Shown: in pieces, positions 36,054 to 44,438 of the stretch | Numbering within the stretch: position 1 is the stretch's first letter | How the letters are laid out: each line of letters opens with the position of its first letter | Assembly (NCBI RefSeq): GCF_009695745.1 | Contig: NZ_VUNH01000010.1 | Span: 62,001 to 126,000 of the forward strand | Length of the DNA stretch: 64,000 nucleotides | Direction of reading: 5' to 3' | From: Pyramidobacter porci | Lineage (GTDB): Bacteria; Synergistota; Synergistia; Synergistales; Dethiosulfovibrionaceae | Program-made: the position numbers and the translations under genes | Notes under the pieces: generated by a model | Database searches by the model: none | Told to the model about the DNA's origin: nothing | The model's input: only the letters and a program-made list of their open reading frames with translations

Positions 36054-36431
36054 TTACCGTGCCGTCCCCTCCGCCTTGCGGCGGCATTCGGGACAGACGT
36101 AAAAGACTTTCAGGTCATAGGACGTGACGCGTTCCCCCAGCTGCTCTTCCAGCCCCCCGGTCAGATCGGCCAGCGTCACGTCCGTCAGCTTGCCGCATTT
36201 CTGGCAGATCAGATGATCATGCTTCTCGATCCGGTCGTAGCGCTCCGGCGATCCTTCGACGTGAACGCGGCGGATCAGCTTTTGCGCGCAGAGCGCGTGG
36301 AGATTGTTGTACACCGTCGCCAGAACGACCTTGGGCCGCGTCTTTTTCAGCTCCCAGAAAATCTGTTCCGCCGTCAGGTGGCTGCGCGAAGCGTTCACGA
36401 TGTCCAGAATTCCCTGAGCGTATTTTGTCAT
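36054..36431 (-). CDS. perR: Fur family regulator, PerR-like
   Basis: A 125-residue Fur-superfamily repressor. The winged helix includes LATVYNNLHAL (recognition helix). The structural zinc site is CQKC plus CPEC. The residues RYD, KHDH and the Asp of LTDV align with the PerR regulatory metal ligands, whose histidines are oxidised by peroxide. A palindromic operator (36447-36461) sits 16 bp ahead of its start. With rubrerythrin downstream, the pair looks like a peroxide response unit. Confidence 0.88.
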   Translation of the reverse strand: MTKYAQGILDIVNASRSHLTAEQIFWELKKTRPKVVLATVYNNLHALCAQKLIRRVHVEGSPERYDRIEKHDHLICQKCGKLTDVTLADLTGGLEEQLGERVTSYDLKVFYVCPECRRKAEGTAR

Positions 36432-36446
36432 GGCCTCGCCCCTTTT

Positions 36447-36461
36447 CTAGAATTATTCTAA
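36447..36461. promoter_or_regulatory. Per/Fur-box operator upstream of perR
   Basis: CTAGAATTATTCTAA is a 7-1-7 inverted repeat with one mismatch at the outer pair. It is very close to the PerR box TTATAATNATTATAA. It fits autoregulation of perR-rbr. Confidence 0.7.
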
Positions 36462-36575
36462 TTCTATTTTCTCGATCTGTCAAGCGCCTCTTTTTCGTTC
36501 GGCACAAAACGCTCGGAGCGCGGCGAGCGGCCGAAAATCTTCCGGCTGGTCGCCGCGCTCCGTAAAAGCGCCTCG

Positions 36576-37454
36576 CTAATTGCGTTCCGGCGCGTACAGT
36601 TTATACAGCGCCTGCGTACCGTCGTTCTCGCCGCCTTCGTCGGCCAGACGGCGGTAAAGTTTGTCGGCCAGCTCCAGACCGGGCAGATCGAGCTTCATTT
36701 CCCTGGCGCAGTCAAGGGCGATGCCCATGTCCTTGATGAAGTGCTTGACGTAAAAACCGGGCTTGAAATCCCCTTTCAGCATGCGCGGCGCCAGGTTACT
36801 CATCGAAAAGCTGCCCGCCGCGCCGCCGGAAATGCTGGCCAGTACCGACTGCGGGTCGAGCCCGGCGGCGCGCGCATAGGCCAGCGCTTCGCAGACGCCC
36901 ATCATGTTGGACGCGATGGCGATCTGATTGGCCATCTTGGTGTGCTGCCCCGCGCCCCACGCGCCTTGCAGCTTCCACTCCTTGCCCATGGCGGCGAACA
37001 GCGGCTCCGCCTTTTTGTACGCCGTTTCCGGGCCGCCGACCATGATCGTCAGCTTGGCGTCGCGCGCCCCCACGTCGCCGCCGGAAACGGGCGCATCGAG
37101 AGCTTCGCCGCCAAGTTCCCGCGCTCTGGCGCCGATTTTCGCGGCCAGCAGCGGCGACGAGGTGGTCATATCGATGACCAGCTTGCCCGGAGTAAAGCCC
37201 GCGAACAGACCTTTTTCGCCGAAGTAGACTTGCTCCACGTCGCGCGGATAGCCGACGATCGTGACCACCGCGTCGGCCGCGCGCATTACCGCAGCGGGAC
37301 TGTCGGCCCACGCCGCGCCGGACGCCAGCAGCGCTTCGGCGGAAGCCTTGCTGCGGTTGGAGACCGTCAGTTCGAAACCGGCTTTCATCAGGTTCGACGC
37401 CATCGCTCTCCCCATCACGCCCAGCCCGACAAAACCGATCTTCTTCAAAGTCAT
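36576..37454 (-). CDS. Beta-hydroxyacid dehydrogenase (HIBADH / tartronate semialdehyde reductase family)
   Basis: A 292-residue NAD(P)-dependent dehydrogenase of the 3-hydroxyisobutyrate/2-hydroxy-3-oxopropionate reductase family. The Rossmann loop is GFVGLGVMGRAM (residues ~6-17), the substrate motif is DAPVSGGDVGARD, and the catalytic lysine is in HTKMANQ. NRS after the second strand suggests NADP preference. ATG 37454 has AGGAGAGG upstream. It stands alone, so the substrate is not settled. Confidence 0.88.
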   Translation of the reverse strand: MTLKKIGFVGLGVMGRAMASNLMKAGFELTVSNRSKASAEALLASGAAWADSPAAVMRAADAVVTIVGYPRDVEQVYFGEKGLFAGFTPGKLVIDMTTSSPLLAAKIGARARELGGEALDAPVSGGDVGARDAKLTIMVGGPETAYKKAEPLFAAMGKEWKLQGAWGAGQHTKMANQIAIASNMMGVCEALAYARAAGLDPQSVLASISGGAAGSFSMSNLAPRMLKGDFKPGFYVKHFIKDMGIALDCAREMKLDLPGLELADKLYRRLADEGGENDGTQALYKLYAPERN

Positions 37455-37638
37455 CAGAACCTCTCCTTTTTCATCAGATCCCGCGCGGCGCAAGCCGCGT
37501 TCGTTTTCCTTTTTGTTTCATTCTAGCACGGATCGTTCGCATGAAGCGACATGAGTTCTCTCCGCCGGATATTTATCAAGCCGGCATGGAAATGTTATAA
37601 TGGCGCAAATTTGAAAAACCCAGTCAGGAGGCCTGACC

Positions 37639-38829
37639 ATGGAATACAGACTCAGTCATCGCGCCCAAAACCTGCGACGCTGCATGATGGACGCCTTTCA
37701 TCTGCGCGACGCGAAGGACATGATCTTTTTCAACTCCGGGCAGCCCGCGGCGGATCTTTATCCCCGCGGCCTGATGCGCGCCGTCCTCGACAAGCTGCTC
37801 GCCGAGGAGCCGCAGATACTCGCTTACCCCGGTTCGCAGGGCGACGAAGAACTGCGCGAAGCCCTGGCCGAACGCCAGAACCGCCTCGACGCCGGCGCCG
37901 GCATCCGGGCGGAACAGATCGTCGTCACCAACGGCGGCACCGGCGGCGCCGATCTGCTCGCACAGCTGTTCGTCGATCCCGGCGACGCGGTGCTGAGCGA
38001 AACGCCGACGTTTCCCGAGACGCTGGACTGTTTCGCCAAAGCCGGCGCGCGCCTCGCGGGCGTCTCCATGGACGCCGACGGCCCGTTGCCCGACGAACTC
38101 GAACACCTGGCGCAAAAGTGCCGGCCGCGTTTCTTTTATGTCATCCCCAACTTTCAGAACCCCACGGGGCGCTGCACTTCGCCCGAACGTCGCGGCGCCG
38201 TCGCGGAGATCGCGCGCCGGCACGGCTTCTTCATCGTCGAGGACGATCCCTATCGCGAGCTGAACTTCGACGCCGCGCCGCCGCCTTCCTATCATTCGCT
38301 GGCTCCTGACTGCACGATCTCCATGGGCAGCCTCTCCAAGACGATCGCCCCGGGCATCCGCATCGGCTGGCTGGTGCTGCCGGAAGAGCTGGTCGAGCGC
38401 GCCGTGATGACGCTCAAGGCCACGGCGCTGTGTTATCCCGCCCTGCTCCACCGCGCCGCCGCGCGCGTGCTCGAACATCCTCAGTTCGACGCGCACATCG
38501 ACGAGCTACGTCGCGATCTGAAGCGACGCTGCCGGCTTTTGACTGAATTGATGAGCGCACAGATCCCAACGGAATGGCTGACGTGGGAAACGCCGCTGGG
38601 GGGAATGTTCCTGTGGTGCCGCCTGCACGGCGGCGTTTCGGCCATGAATTTCGCCGTGCGCGCCCGCGACCGTTGGCACGTGGCTTTTTTCCCCGGCGTG
38701 TGTTTCACGCCCAACTACGAAGGGGAAGAGTTCTCGCTGCGCCTCACCTTCGCGCGCCAGACCGACGCCCAGATGGCCGAGGGCGTACGCCGCATCGCCG
38801 CGGCGCTGAAGAGCTTTCAACAAAACTGA
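37639..38829 (+). CDS. PLP-dependent aminotransferase (2-aminoadipate/aromatic class, MocR-like catalytic fold)
   Basis: A 396-residue class I/II aminotransferase resembling LysN and Aro8-type enzymes without a GntR domain. PLP features are TNGGTGGADL, PNFQNPTGR, VEDDPYRELNF and the Schiff-base lysine in SMGSLSKTIAPGIRIGW. A promoter with TGTTATAAT stands near 37590, and AGGAGGCC precedes ATG 37639. It is monocistronic. Likely substrates are 2-aminoadipate, branched or aromatic amino acids, but sequence alone does not decide. Confidence 0.9.
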   Translation: MEYRLSHRAQNLRRCMMDAFHLRDAKDMIFFNSGQPAADLYPRGLMRAVLDKLLAEEPQILAYPGSQGDEELREALAERQNRLDAGAGIRAEQIVVTNGGTGGADLLAQLFVDPGDAVLSETPTFPETLDCFAKAGARLAGVSMDADGPLPDELEHLAQKCRPRFFYVIPNFQNPTGRCTSPERRGAVAEIARRHGFFIVEDDPYRELNFDAAPPPSYHSLAPDCTISMGSLSKTIAPGIRIGWLVLPEELVERAVMTLKATALCYPALLHRAAARVLEHPQFDAHIDELRRDLKRRCRLLTELMSAQIPTEWLTWETPLGGMFLWCRLHGGVSAMNFAVRARDRWHVAFFPGVCFTPNYEGEEFSLRLTFARQTDAQMAEGVRRIAAALKSFQQN

Positions 38830-39084
38830 TGCGGCATGAGGGAAACGAAATGCGTGGAGCCGTCTGAATGATCAGTCCGGCGTCACCCTCCGTTCGGAGA
38901 AAAAGCGATCTCGAATGAGCGTTTCCCCTCGCTCTCGCGGCGCCGTCTTAGAGCGATCAACACATTTTAAAAGTGCCTTGCATAATACTCAACGGCTCGT
39001 GTGGCACATGAGCGGAAGTTTCCGAGACTGCCTTCGCGAAAGAAGGAGACGCTGCGCAACTTTATTTTTTAAGGAGGAACGTTT

Positions 39085-40278
39085 ATGTCTTTTATCAGCG
39101 CCGACGACACGTGGGGCCTTTGGGCTGTTATGGTCGGCGTCGCTTCGCTGAGCATCTGGCTGGAGCAGACGTACCGATGGGCCGGCAAGGTGACGGGGTG
39201 CGTTCTGGCCCTGCTCATGATGATGATCCTGGCCAATTTCCAGGTGATCCCCACCGACGCGCCCGCATACGACAACGTGTGGAACTACGCGGTGCCGCTG
39301 GCGGTGCCGCTGCTGCTGTTCAACTGCGATATCCGCACGATCGGGCGCGAGACGGGCAAGCTGCTGATCGTTTTCCTGCTCAGCGCGGCGGGCACGGCGG
39401 CAGGCGCGCTGCTGGGGGCGTTCGCGCTCGGCAAATACGTGCCGGAGCTGAAAGCCTTCGCCGCCATGTTCGCGGGCACGTACACGGGCGGCTCAGTCAA
39501 CTTCACGGCCATGGCCGACGCCTTCCTGACGGACAAAAAGCTGATCTCCGCCGGCGTCGTCGCCGACAATCTGCTGATGGCGATCTATTTCTTCGTGCTG
39601 ATCGCCATTCCCGGCATCGTCTGGTTCCGCACTCACTACAAACATCCGCTCGTCGACAAGGTGGAGAGCGGCGCCGCTTCGGCCAACGCCGCCGCCGACT
39701 ACTGGAAGCCGAAGCCGGTAGGGCTGAAGCACATCGCTTTCAACTTCGCCGCCGCCACGATCATCGTCGCCGTGTCGAGAACGCTGGCCGCGTATTTCAG
39801 CAGGACGATTCCCGCCGCTTCGACGGCGCTGTCGATCGCCAATCAGCTGCTGGGCAACCAGTACCTGGTGATGACCACCGTGACGATGATCCTGGCCACG
39901 TCGTTCCCCGGCGCGTTCAGCAACGCGCCGGGCGCGAGCGAGACGGGCACGTTTCTGATCTACATCTTCTTCGGCGTCATCGGCGCGTCCGCCTCGATCA
40001 TGGAGATCGTCTCCAGCTCGCCGATCCTGTTCGCTTACGCCGGCGTCGTCATCGTCATGAACATGATCGTGACGTTTTTCTTCGGCAGGCTCTTCCGCTT
40101 CAACCTTGAAGACCTCATCATCGCCTCCAACGCCAATGTCGGCGGCCCCACAACGGCCGCGGCCATGGCCATCTCCAAGGGCTGGTTCGACCTGGTCGGG
40201 CCGGCGCTGCTGGTCGGCACGCTGGGCTATGTGCTCGGCAGTTATCTCGGCGTCATCGTCGCCAACGTCGTAGGGTAA
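39085..40278 (+). CDS. DUF819 family integral membrane protein
   Basis: A 397-residue protein with about ten hydrophobic segments, of the DUF819 (YjcL-like) family; distant relatives are transporters, but no substrate is established. Gly/Ala-rich helices around GTYTGGSVNFTAMADAF and SNANVGGPTTAAAMA are family hallmarks, and the two halves look like an inverted duplication. AAGGAGG precedes ATG 39085. The 255 bp upstream hold no gene. A family B nested repeat follows. Confidence 0.88.
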   Translation: MSFISADDTWGLWAVMVGVASLSIWLEQTYRWAGKVTGCVLALLMMMILANFQVIPTDAPAYDNVWNYAVPLAVPLLLFNCDIRTIGRETGKLLIVFLLSAAGTAAGALLGAFALGKYVPELKAFAAMFAGTYTGGSVNFTAMADAFLTDKKLISAGVVADNLLMAIYFFVLIAIPGIVWFRTHYKHPLVDKVESGAASANAAADYWKPKPVGLKHIAFNFAAATIIVAVSRTLAAYFSRTIPAASTALSIANQLLGNQYLVMTTVTMILATSFPGAFSNAPGASETGTFLIYIFFGVIGASASIMEIVSSSPILFAYAGVVIVMNMIVTFFFGRLFRFNLEDLIIASNANVGGPTTAAAMAISKGWFDLVGPALLVGTLGYVLGSYLGVIVANVVG

Positions 40279-40286
40279 GGTTTTAA

Positions 40287-40443
40287 ACAAAGACCGCCGC
40301 AGAGACGCAGAGGTACAAAGAAAAACAAGAAGCAGATCGGGACGCAAGGAGCCGATGGTCACGTTGACCATCGGCTCTCTTTCTGTCATTAATAATTCAG
40401 TTTTCGCTTTTCTCCGCTTCTCCGTGGTCGGTTTTGTTTAAAA
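40287..40443. repeat. Nested inverted repeat, family B, copy 2
   Basis: The left arm (40291 on) TTTTAAACAAAGACCGCCGC and the right arm read inverted TTTTAAACAAAACCGACCAC match closely and continue with GAGACGCAGAGG / GGAGAAGCGGAG. The arms enclose a complete terminator (40349-40377). It lies between convergent genes. Confidence 0.85.
40349..40380. terminator. Bidirectional terminator inside family B repeat copy 2
   Basis: GAGCCGATGGTCA (40349-40361) pairs perfectly with TGACCATCGGCTC (40365-40377), with a three-base loop and pyrimidine-rich sequence after it. Confidence 0.85.
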
Positions 40444-40458
40444 CTGACCGCGCCCGGC

Positions 40459-41616
40459 TCAATAGCACTCGGTGAGGATGTCGAAAATCTCGCCGACGGT
40501 GAGCTGGCGGCAGCAGCCTTCCTTGATGTTGGTGCTGCGGGCGACGGCGTTGTAGAAGGAGCGGTCGGCGATGCCCATCTTGCGGAAGCTGTTGGGCAAG
40601 CCGACGTCGATCACGAACTGTTCCAGCGCGGCGATGCCGGCCAGAGCGGTCTCGCGGTCGTCGCCGCGGTCGGCTACGCCCCAGACGTTTTTCGCCCAGC
40701 GGGCGAAACGCTGCGGCGCGGCCTTGTAGAGGTGACGGTAGAGGATCGGCTGGATCACGGCCAGCCCCATGCCGTGGTTGCAGTTGGTGTACGCGCCGAC
40801 CTGATGCTCGATCTGGTGGGCCTGGAAATCGGTGACTTTGCCGATCTTGAGCAGGCCGTTTTCGCTCATGGCCGCCGCCCACATCAGCTCGCCGCGCACG
40901 CGCAGATCGCCCGGATCGTTCACGAGGGCGCGCGTGCTGCGGATGACGTGGCGCATCACGGCCTCGGCGATCTCGTCGGTGAGGTTGTCGTCGAGCGGCT
41001 TGCCGAAGTAGCTCTCCATGCAGTGCGAGAGCGTGTCGAACGCGCCCGAAAGGACCTGCGCCCTCGGCGCGGAGAGCGTATAGGCGGGATCGAGCGCCGC
41101 GAAGGACGGCGCCGCGCCGGTCATGCCGGCCTTGATCTTCTTCTCTTCGTTGGTGATCACGGCGATGTCGTTTTGCTCGGAGCCGGTGCCTGCCACGGTA
41201 ACGACGACGCCGAGGGGGATGAACTGCGCCGGGGCGGCCTGAAAGCGGAACCTCATCTCCCACAGGTCTTCGTCGGTCAGGGCCTGAGCGGCCACGATCT
41301 TGCAGCAGTCGCTCACCGAACCGCCGCCGACGGCGAGGATCAAATCGACACGCTTCCCTCGGGCGAGGCGCGCGCCCTCCTGGACTTTGGCGTACGTCGG
41401 GTTGGGCATGATGCCGCTGAACTCGACCACGTCTTTATTGGCTTCGCCCAGAAGCTTCATGACCGTATCGTAGACGCCGTTTCTTTTGACGGAACCGCCG
41501 CCGTAGGCGAGCATCACCGTGCGGCCGTACTTGGGCAGTTCGGTCCGCAGCGCACGAACGGCGGCGTCCGCGCCGAAATAAGTGACGGTCGGATAGGAAA
41601 AGACAAAATCGCGCAT
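40459..41616 (-). CDS. Iron-containing alcohol dehydrogenase
   Basis: A 385-residue group III (iron) alcohol dehydrogenase of the butanol dehydrogenase (BdhA/YqdH) type. NAD(P) contacts are GGGSVKR and LAVGGGSVSDCCK. Metal ligands lie in GAFDTLSHCMESYF and NCNHGMGLAVIQP. It probably reduces fermentation aldehydes with NADPH. ATG 41616 has AAGGAGG upstream. A parS-like site lies in the 254-bp gap between it and the CDF gene. Confidence 0.93.
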   Translation of the reverse strand: MRDFVFSYPTVTYFGADAAVRALRTELPKYGRTVMLAYGGGSVKRNGVYDTVMKLLGEANKDVVEFSGIMPNPTYAKVQEGARLARGKRVDLILAVGGGSVSDCCKIVAAQALTDEDLWEMRFRFQAAPAQFIPLGVVVTVAGTGSEQNDIAVITNEEKKIKAGMTGAAPSFAALDPAYTLSAPRAQVLSGAFDTLSHCMESYFGKPLDDNLTDEIAEAVMRHVIRSTRALVNDPGDLRVRGELMWAAAMSENGLLKIGKVTDFQAHQIEHQVGAYTNCNHGMGLAVIQPILYRHLYKAAPQRFARWAKNVWGVADRGDDRETALAGIAALEQFVIDVGLPNSFRKMGIADRSFYNAVARSTNIKEGCCRQLTVGEIFDILTECY

Positions 41617-41758
41617 GAAAAAGACCTCCTTTGCAGATCGGGATCGTTTACGCCCAGCATCAGTTTAAGGGCAAAGCCGCGCAAAGTCCACCGCCAGGAC
41701 GCCGCGGCGCGAAGAAAAAAATCGCCGCCGTCTGCGGCAAAAGAAGAAACGTTTTCAG

Positions 41759-41774
41759 CGTTCCACGTGGAACA
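41759..41774. promoter_or_regulatory. parS-like site 2
   Basis: GTTCCACGTGGAAC (41760-41773) is a perfect 14-bp palindrome with the CACGTG centre of ParB sites. It is the best of the three matches and is intergenic. Confidence 0.6.
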
Positions 41775-41870
41775 TTTTTCTTCGTTTGTGTGTTTGCAAG
41801 GGAGTAAAAAACATGTCATACAAACGATATCTTTTTCGAGGCTCCGCGGCGACTCTTATTCTGCGAGAAC

Positions 41871-42776
41871 TCAAAGCGGATTGACGTGGACCATCACGTG
41901 CTTGACCTGCGGAAAGTTCGTTTCGACCGCGTCGTGGACCCTTTCGGCGACGGCGTGGGCGGCGGCCAGCGAACAGCGGCCGTCCACGCCGATCTCAATG
42001 TCGACATAGACGCGGCTGCCGAACTCGCGCGTGTTCATCAGGTCGATGCGGCGCACGCCCGCCTGAGCGGCCACGCACTCGCGCAGCGCCCGTTCGGTGG
42101 CCTCGTCGCAGGCGTGGTCGACCATCTTGTCGGTGGCGTCCTTGAAGATGTCGATCGCCGCTTTGACGATGAACAGACAAATGACGAGACTGGCCGCCGG
42201 TTCCAGCACCGGAGATCCCATGCGCGCGCCGCCGATGCCGATCAGCGCGCCCACCGACGACAGCGCGTCGGAACGGTGATGCCACGCTTCGGCCTTCAGC
42301 GCCGTGGAGTCGATGCGCCGCGCCCGCAGCCACGTGTACCAGAACATCGATTCCTTGACGGCGATCGACAGCGCCGCCGCGAAGAGCGCGATGCCGCCCG
42401 GCTGCGGCATGTTCCGGTACGCGCCGCTCCAGATCTTCTCCAGGGCGCCCCAGCCGATCAACAGTCCGACCGCCGCCAGGATGCCGCCGAGGATCAGCCC
42501 CGCCACGCATTCGAGCCGCTCGTGCCCGTAAGGATGCGAGCGATCCGACGGCCGCGCCGAGGCCTTGACTCCCGCGACGACGATGACGCTGCCGAGGATG
42601 TCGGAGGTGGAATGAACGGCGTCACTGATCATGGCGCCGGAATGCCCGATCGCGCCGGATGCGAACTTGAACGCCGCCAGCAGCAGATTGCCCGCGCCGC
42701 AGACGACGGAAACGCGCGTGGCGATTTTTTCGAACTGATTTTTTTCCGGCGCGCCGACGCGTTTTTCTCGATCCAT
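41871..42776 (-). CDS. Cation diffusion facilitator metal exporter
   Basis: A 301-residue CDF antiporter that exports divalent metals (Zn, Fe, Mn, Co or Ni). Six transmembrane helices are followed by a cytoplasmic domain ending VMVHVNPL. Metal sites are in helix 2 (SDAVHSTSD) and helix 5 (HHRSDAL). The HHRSD form is common in Zn and mixed-specificity members, so the metal is uncertain. ATG 42776 follows AGGAGG. The mRNA leader carries a terminator hairpin (see 42838-42876). Confidence 0.92.
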   Translation of the reverse strand: MDREKRVGAPEKNQFEKIATRVSVVCGAGNLLLAAFKFASGAIGHSGAMISDAVHSTSDILGSVIVVAGVKASARPSDRSHPYGHERLECVAGLILGGILAAVGLLIGWGALEKIWSGAYRNMPQPGGIALFAAALSIAVKESMFWYTWLRARRIDSTALKAEAWHHRSDALSSVGALIGIGGARMGSPVLEPAASLVICLFIVKAAIDIFKDATDKMVDHACDEATERALRECVAAQAGVRRIDLMNTREFGSRVYVDIEIGVDGRCSLAAAHAVAERVHDAVETNFPQVKHVMVHVNPL

Positions 42777-42832
42777 GACAATTTCCTCCTGAACGGATGG
42801 TTTCATGAAATCCGTCCGCTTCGCGAAGCACG

Positions 42833-42876
42833 AAAAAATCCGCGGGACGCGCTCGAATCGCTTCCGTCCCGCGGAT
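42833..42876 (-). terminator. Intrinsic terminator in the CDF gene leader (candidate attenuator)
   Basis: Read leftward, ATCCGCGGGACG (42876-42865), a 15-base loop, CGTCCCGCGGAT (42849-42838) and a run of six T. It lies between a promoter (42977-43005) and the CDF start (42776), with no gene upstream on this strand that it could end. A control function is therefore likely. Confidence 0.75.
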
Positions 42877-42976
42877 CGTCGTCCGCTACCGCGCCGCGGC
42901 GGCCCGGCCCGATCCCCGAGGGGACGGCCTGTTCAGTTTGTGCAGTGTTGAAGGTTGTGCCAAAGCCTTGAATGAA

Positions 42977-43005
42977 TCTTAACAATCGGCCGCGGAATTA
43001 GTCAA
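42977..43005 (-). promoter_or_regulatory. Promoter of the CDF gene
   Basis: On the minus strand TTGACT, a 17-bp spacer and TTAAGA. It predicts an RNA starting near 42970 and a leader of about 190 bases. It is back to back with the promoter at 43023-43051. Confidence 0.65.
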
Positions 43006-43022
43006 GCCATATCGCCGCGCGC

Positions 43023-43051
43023 TTGCCGGAACGAGAACGCGCTGTTATAAT
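43023..43051 (+). promoter_or_regulatory. Promoter of the GNAT gene pair
   Basis: TTGCCG (43023-43028), a 17-bp spacer and TATAAT (43046-43051), 53 bp ahead of the first GNAT start. Confidence 0.75.
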
Positions 43052-43103
43052 GAACGGCAAAATTCCGCCGCGGCGCGGACATCGCCAGAGGAGGAGGACC
43101 CTT

Positions 43104-43637
43104 ATGAATCGCCTGAAATTGGTCCGGCCGGACGCGACGCACGAAGCGCAGGTCATGGACTACCGCCGTGTTTTTCTGGAAAACGGCGAATATTTCGCCG
43201 GCTGCGCCGGGCTCGAAGACGTCGAAAACTACGCCGAATGGCTCGACTTCGAAAATCGGCTCTCGAAAAAGTACGACGACGGTTACGTCCCTTCCTCGGT
43301 GTTCCTCGCCGTGAGAACGGAGGACGAAACGCTCGTCGGCATCCTTGAGATCCGCCACCGCCTCACGCCTTTCCTGCTCCGCCTCGGCGGGCACATCGGC
43401 TACAGCGTCCTGCCTTCGCAGCGGCGCCGGGGCTGCGCCGCAGAGATGCTCCGCCTCGCCCTGGAAGAGTGCCGGAAGCTGAACCTCGATCGCGTGCTCC
43501 TCACCTGCGACAAGGCCAACGTCGCCTCGGCGCGCACGATCGCCGCCAATGGCGGCGCGCTGGAAAACGAGATCGAAGACGACGCCGGCATGGGGCGCTC
43601 GGGCACGATCCAGCGCTACTGGATCGCCGTCGAGTGA
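43104..43637 (+). CDS. GNAT family N-acetyltransferase (1)
   Basis: A 177-residue acetyl-CoA-dependent acetyltransferase. The GNAT fold is shown by FLAVRTEDETLVGILEIR, the cofactor loop with VLPSQRRRGCAAEMLRLAL (the Q/RxxGxG/A P-loop) and the CDKANVASARTIAANGG strand. The N-terminal block EYFAGCAGLEDVENYAEWL is typical of a small YjaB/DUF-like subgroup with unknown acceptor. ATG 43104 follows GAGGAGG. The second GNAT gene begins 28 bp downstream. Confidence 0.88.
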   Translation: MNRLKLVRPDATHEAQVMDYRRVFLENGEYFAGCAGLEDVENYAEWLDFENRLSKKYDDGYVPSSVFLAVRTEDETLVGILEIRHRLTPFLLRLGGHIGYSVLPSQRRRGCAAEMLRLALEECRKLNLDRVLLTCDKANVASARTIAANGGALENEIEDDAGMGRSGTIQRYWIAVE

Positions 43638-43665
43638 CGCTCGTTCGCCGGGAAGGAGAACGCCC

Positions 43666-44193
43666 ATGATTGGTCAGATACGCACCGCCGGCGCGGAAAA
43701 ATTCGACGCGCTCTGGCGCTTTTACGAAGATGTCTGCCGCGCGCAGGAACACGACGAATACGGTCCCGACTGGCACCTCGGCGTCTATCCCGCCGCTGCG
43801 GACCTGAAAGCGCGCCTCGCCGCCGGCGAAATCCTCGCCGGCTGGAAAGACGGCCGCCTCGCCGCCGCCATGGCCGTCACCGCCGGCGAGGACGAGATGT
43901 ACCTCGGCTCGCCGTGGCCGCTGGAGGCCGCTCCCGACCAGATCGCAGTCCTGCACCTCTTTGCCGTCCACCCGGATTTCCGCGGCCGAGGCGCGGCGCT
44001 GGAAATGCTGGCGGCTCTGTTCGACCGCGCCCGCGCGCGGGGCTTTCGCGCCGTCCACCTCGACGTCGCCCAAGGCAATCTGGCCGCCGAAAAGCTCTAC
44101 CTCAAAGCCGGCTTCGCCTTCGCGGGGACCCGGCGCGTCCATTACGACGACCTCGGCGACACGACCGTGCGTCTCTTCGAATACGCGCTGTGA
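43666..44193 (+). CDS. GNAT family N-acetyltransferase (2)
   Basis: A 175-residue GNAT protein. The acetyl-CoA loop is HPDFRGRGAALEMLAALFDRA, and the following AVHLDVAQGNLAAEKLYLKAGF is the classic GNAT C-terminal strand-turn. It shares little sequence with the first GNAT outside the fold, so this is not a recent duplication. AAGGAG precedes ATG 43666. Its stop touches the family B repeat. The acceptor is unknown. Confidence 0.88.
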   Translation: MIGQIRTAGAEKFDALWRFYEDVCRAQEHDEYGPDWHLGVYPAAADLKARLAAGEILAGWKDGRLAAAMAVTAGEDEMYLGSPWPLEAAPDQIAVLHLFAVHPDFRGRGAALEMLAALFDRARARGFRAVHLDVAQGNLAAEKLYLKAGFAFAGTRRVHYDDLGDTTVRLFEYAL

Positions 44194-44437
44194 AACAAAA
44201 GCCGCCACGCAGACGCGGCGGCACGGAGAAAAACAAAAGAAAGGCTTGAACTGCCGCTTCGCGACGAGACCATCATAATTGAAAATCAGTACCGACAAAA
44301 AGGCACGACGCCCAACCGAGCGTCGTGCCTTTGCCGTGATGTCACGCCAGTTCCGTTTTTCGCGGCGAAGCCGCGGCAAGGTCTTTGACTTTCTCCGTGC
44401 CTCCACGTCTCCGTGGTGGCCTTTGTTTCCGCCTTTC
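44193..44437. repeat. Nested inverted repeat, family B, copy 3
   Basis: The left arm GAAACAAAAGCCGCCACGCA (44192 on), continuing to GGCACGGAGAAAAAC, matches the inverted right arm GGAAACAAAGGCCACCACGG, continuing to GGCACGGAGAAAG (down to about 44380). Another terminator is enclosed (44299-44332). It again lies between convergent genes. Confidence 0.88.
44299..44332. terminator. Bidirectional terminator inside family B repeat copy 3
   Basis: AAAGGCACGACGC (44299-44311) pairs perfectly with GCGTCGTGCCTTT (44320-44332), with A and T runs at both sides. Confidence 0.9.
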
Positions 44438-44438
44438 G

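Noticed and set aside
42838-42970. Naming the CDF leader as a known Mn, NiCo or T-box element
   Set aside because: I could not match the required conserved bases of any of these, so only an attenuator is claimed.
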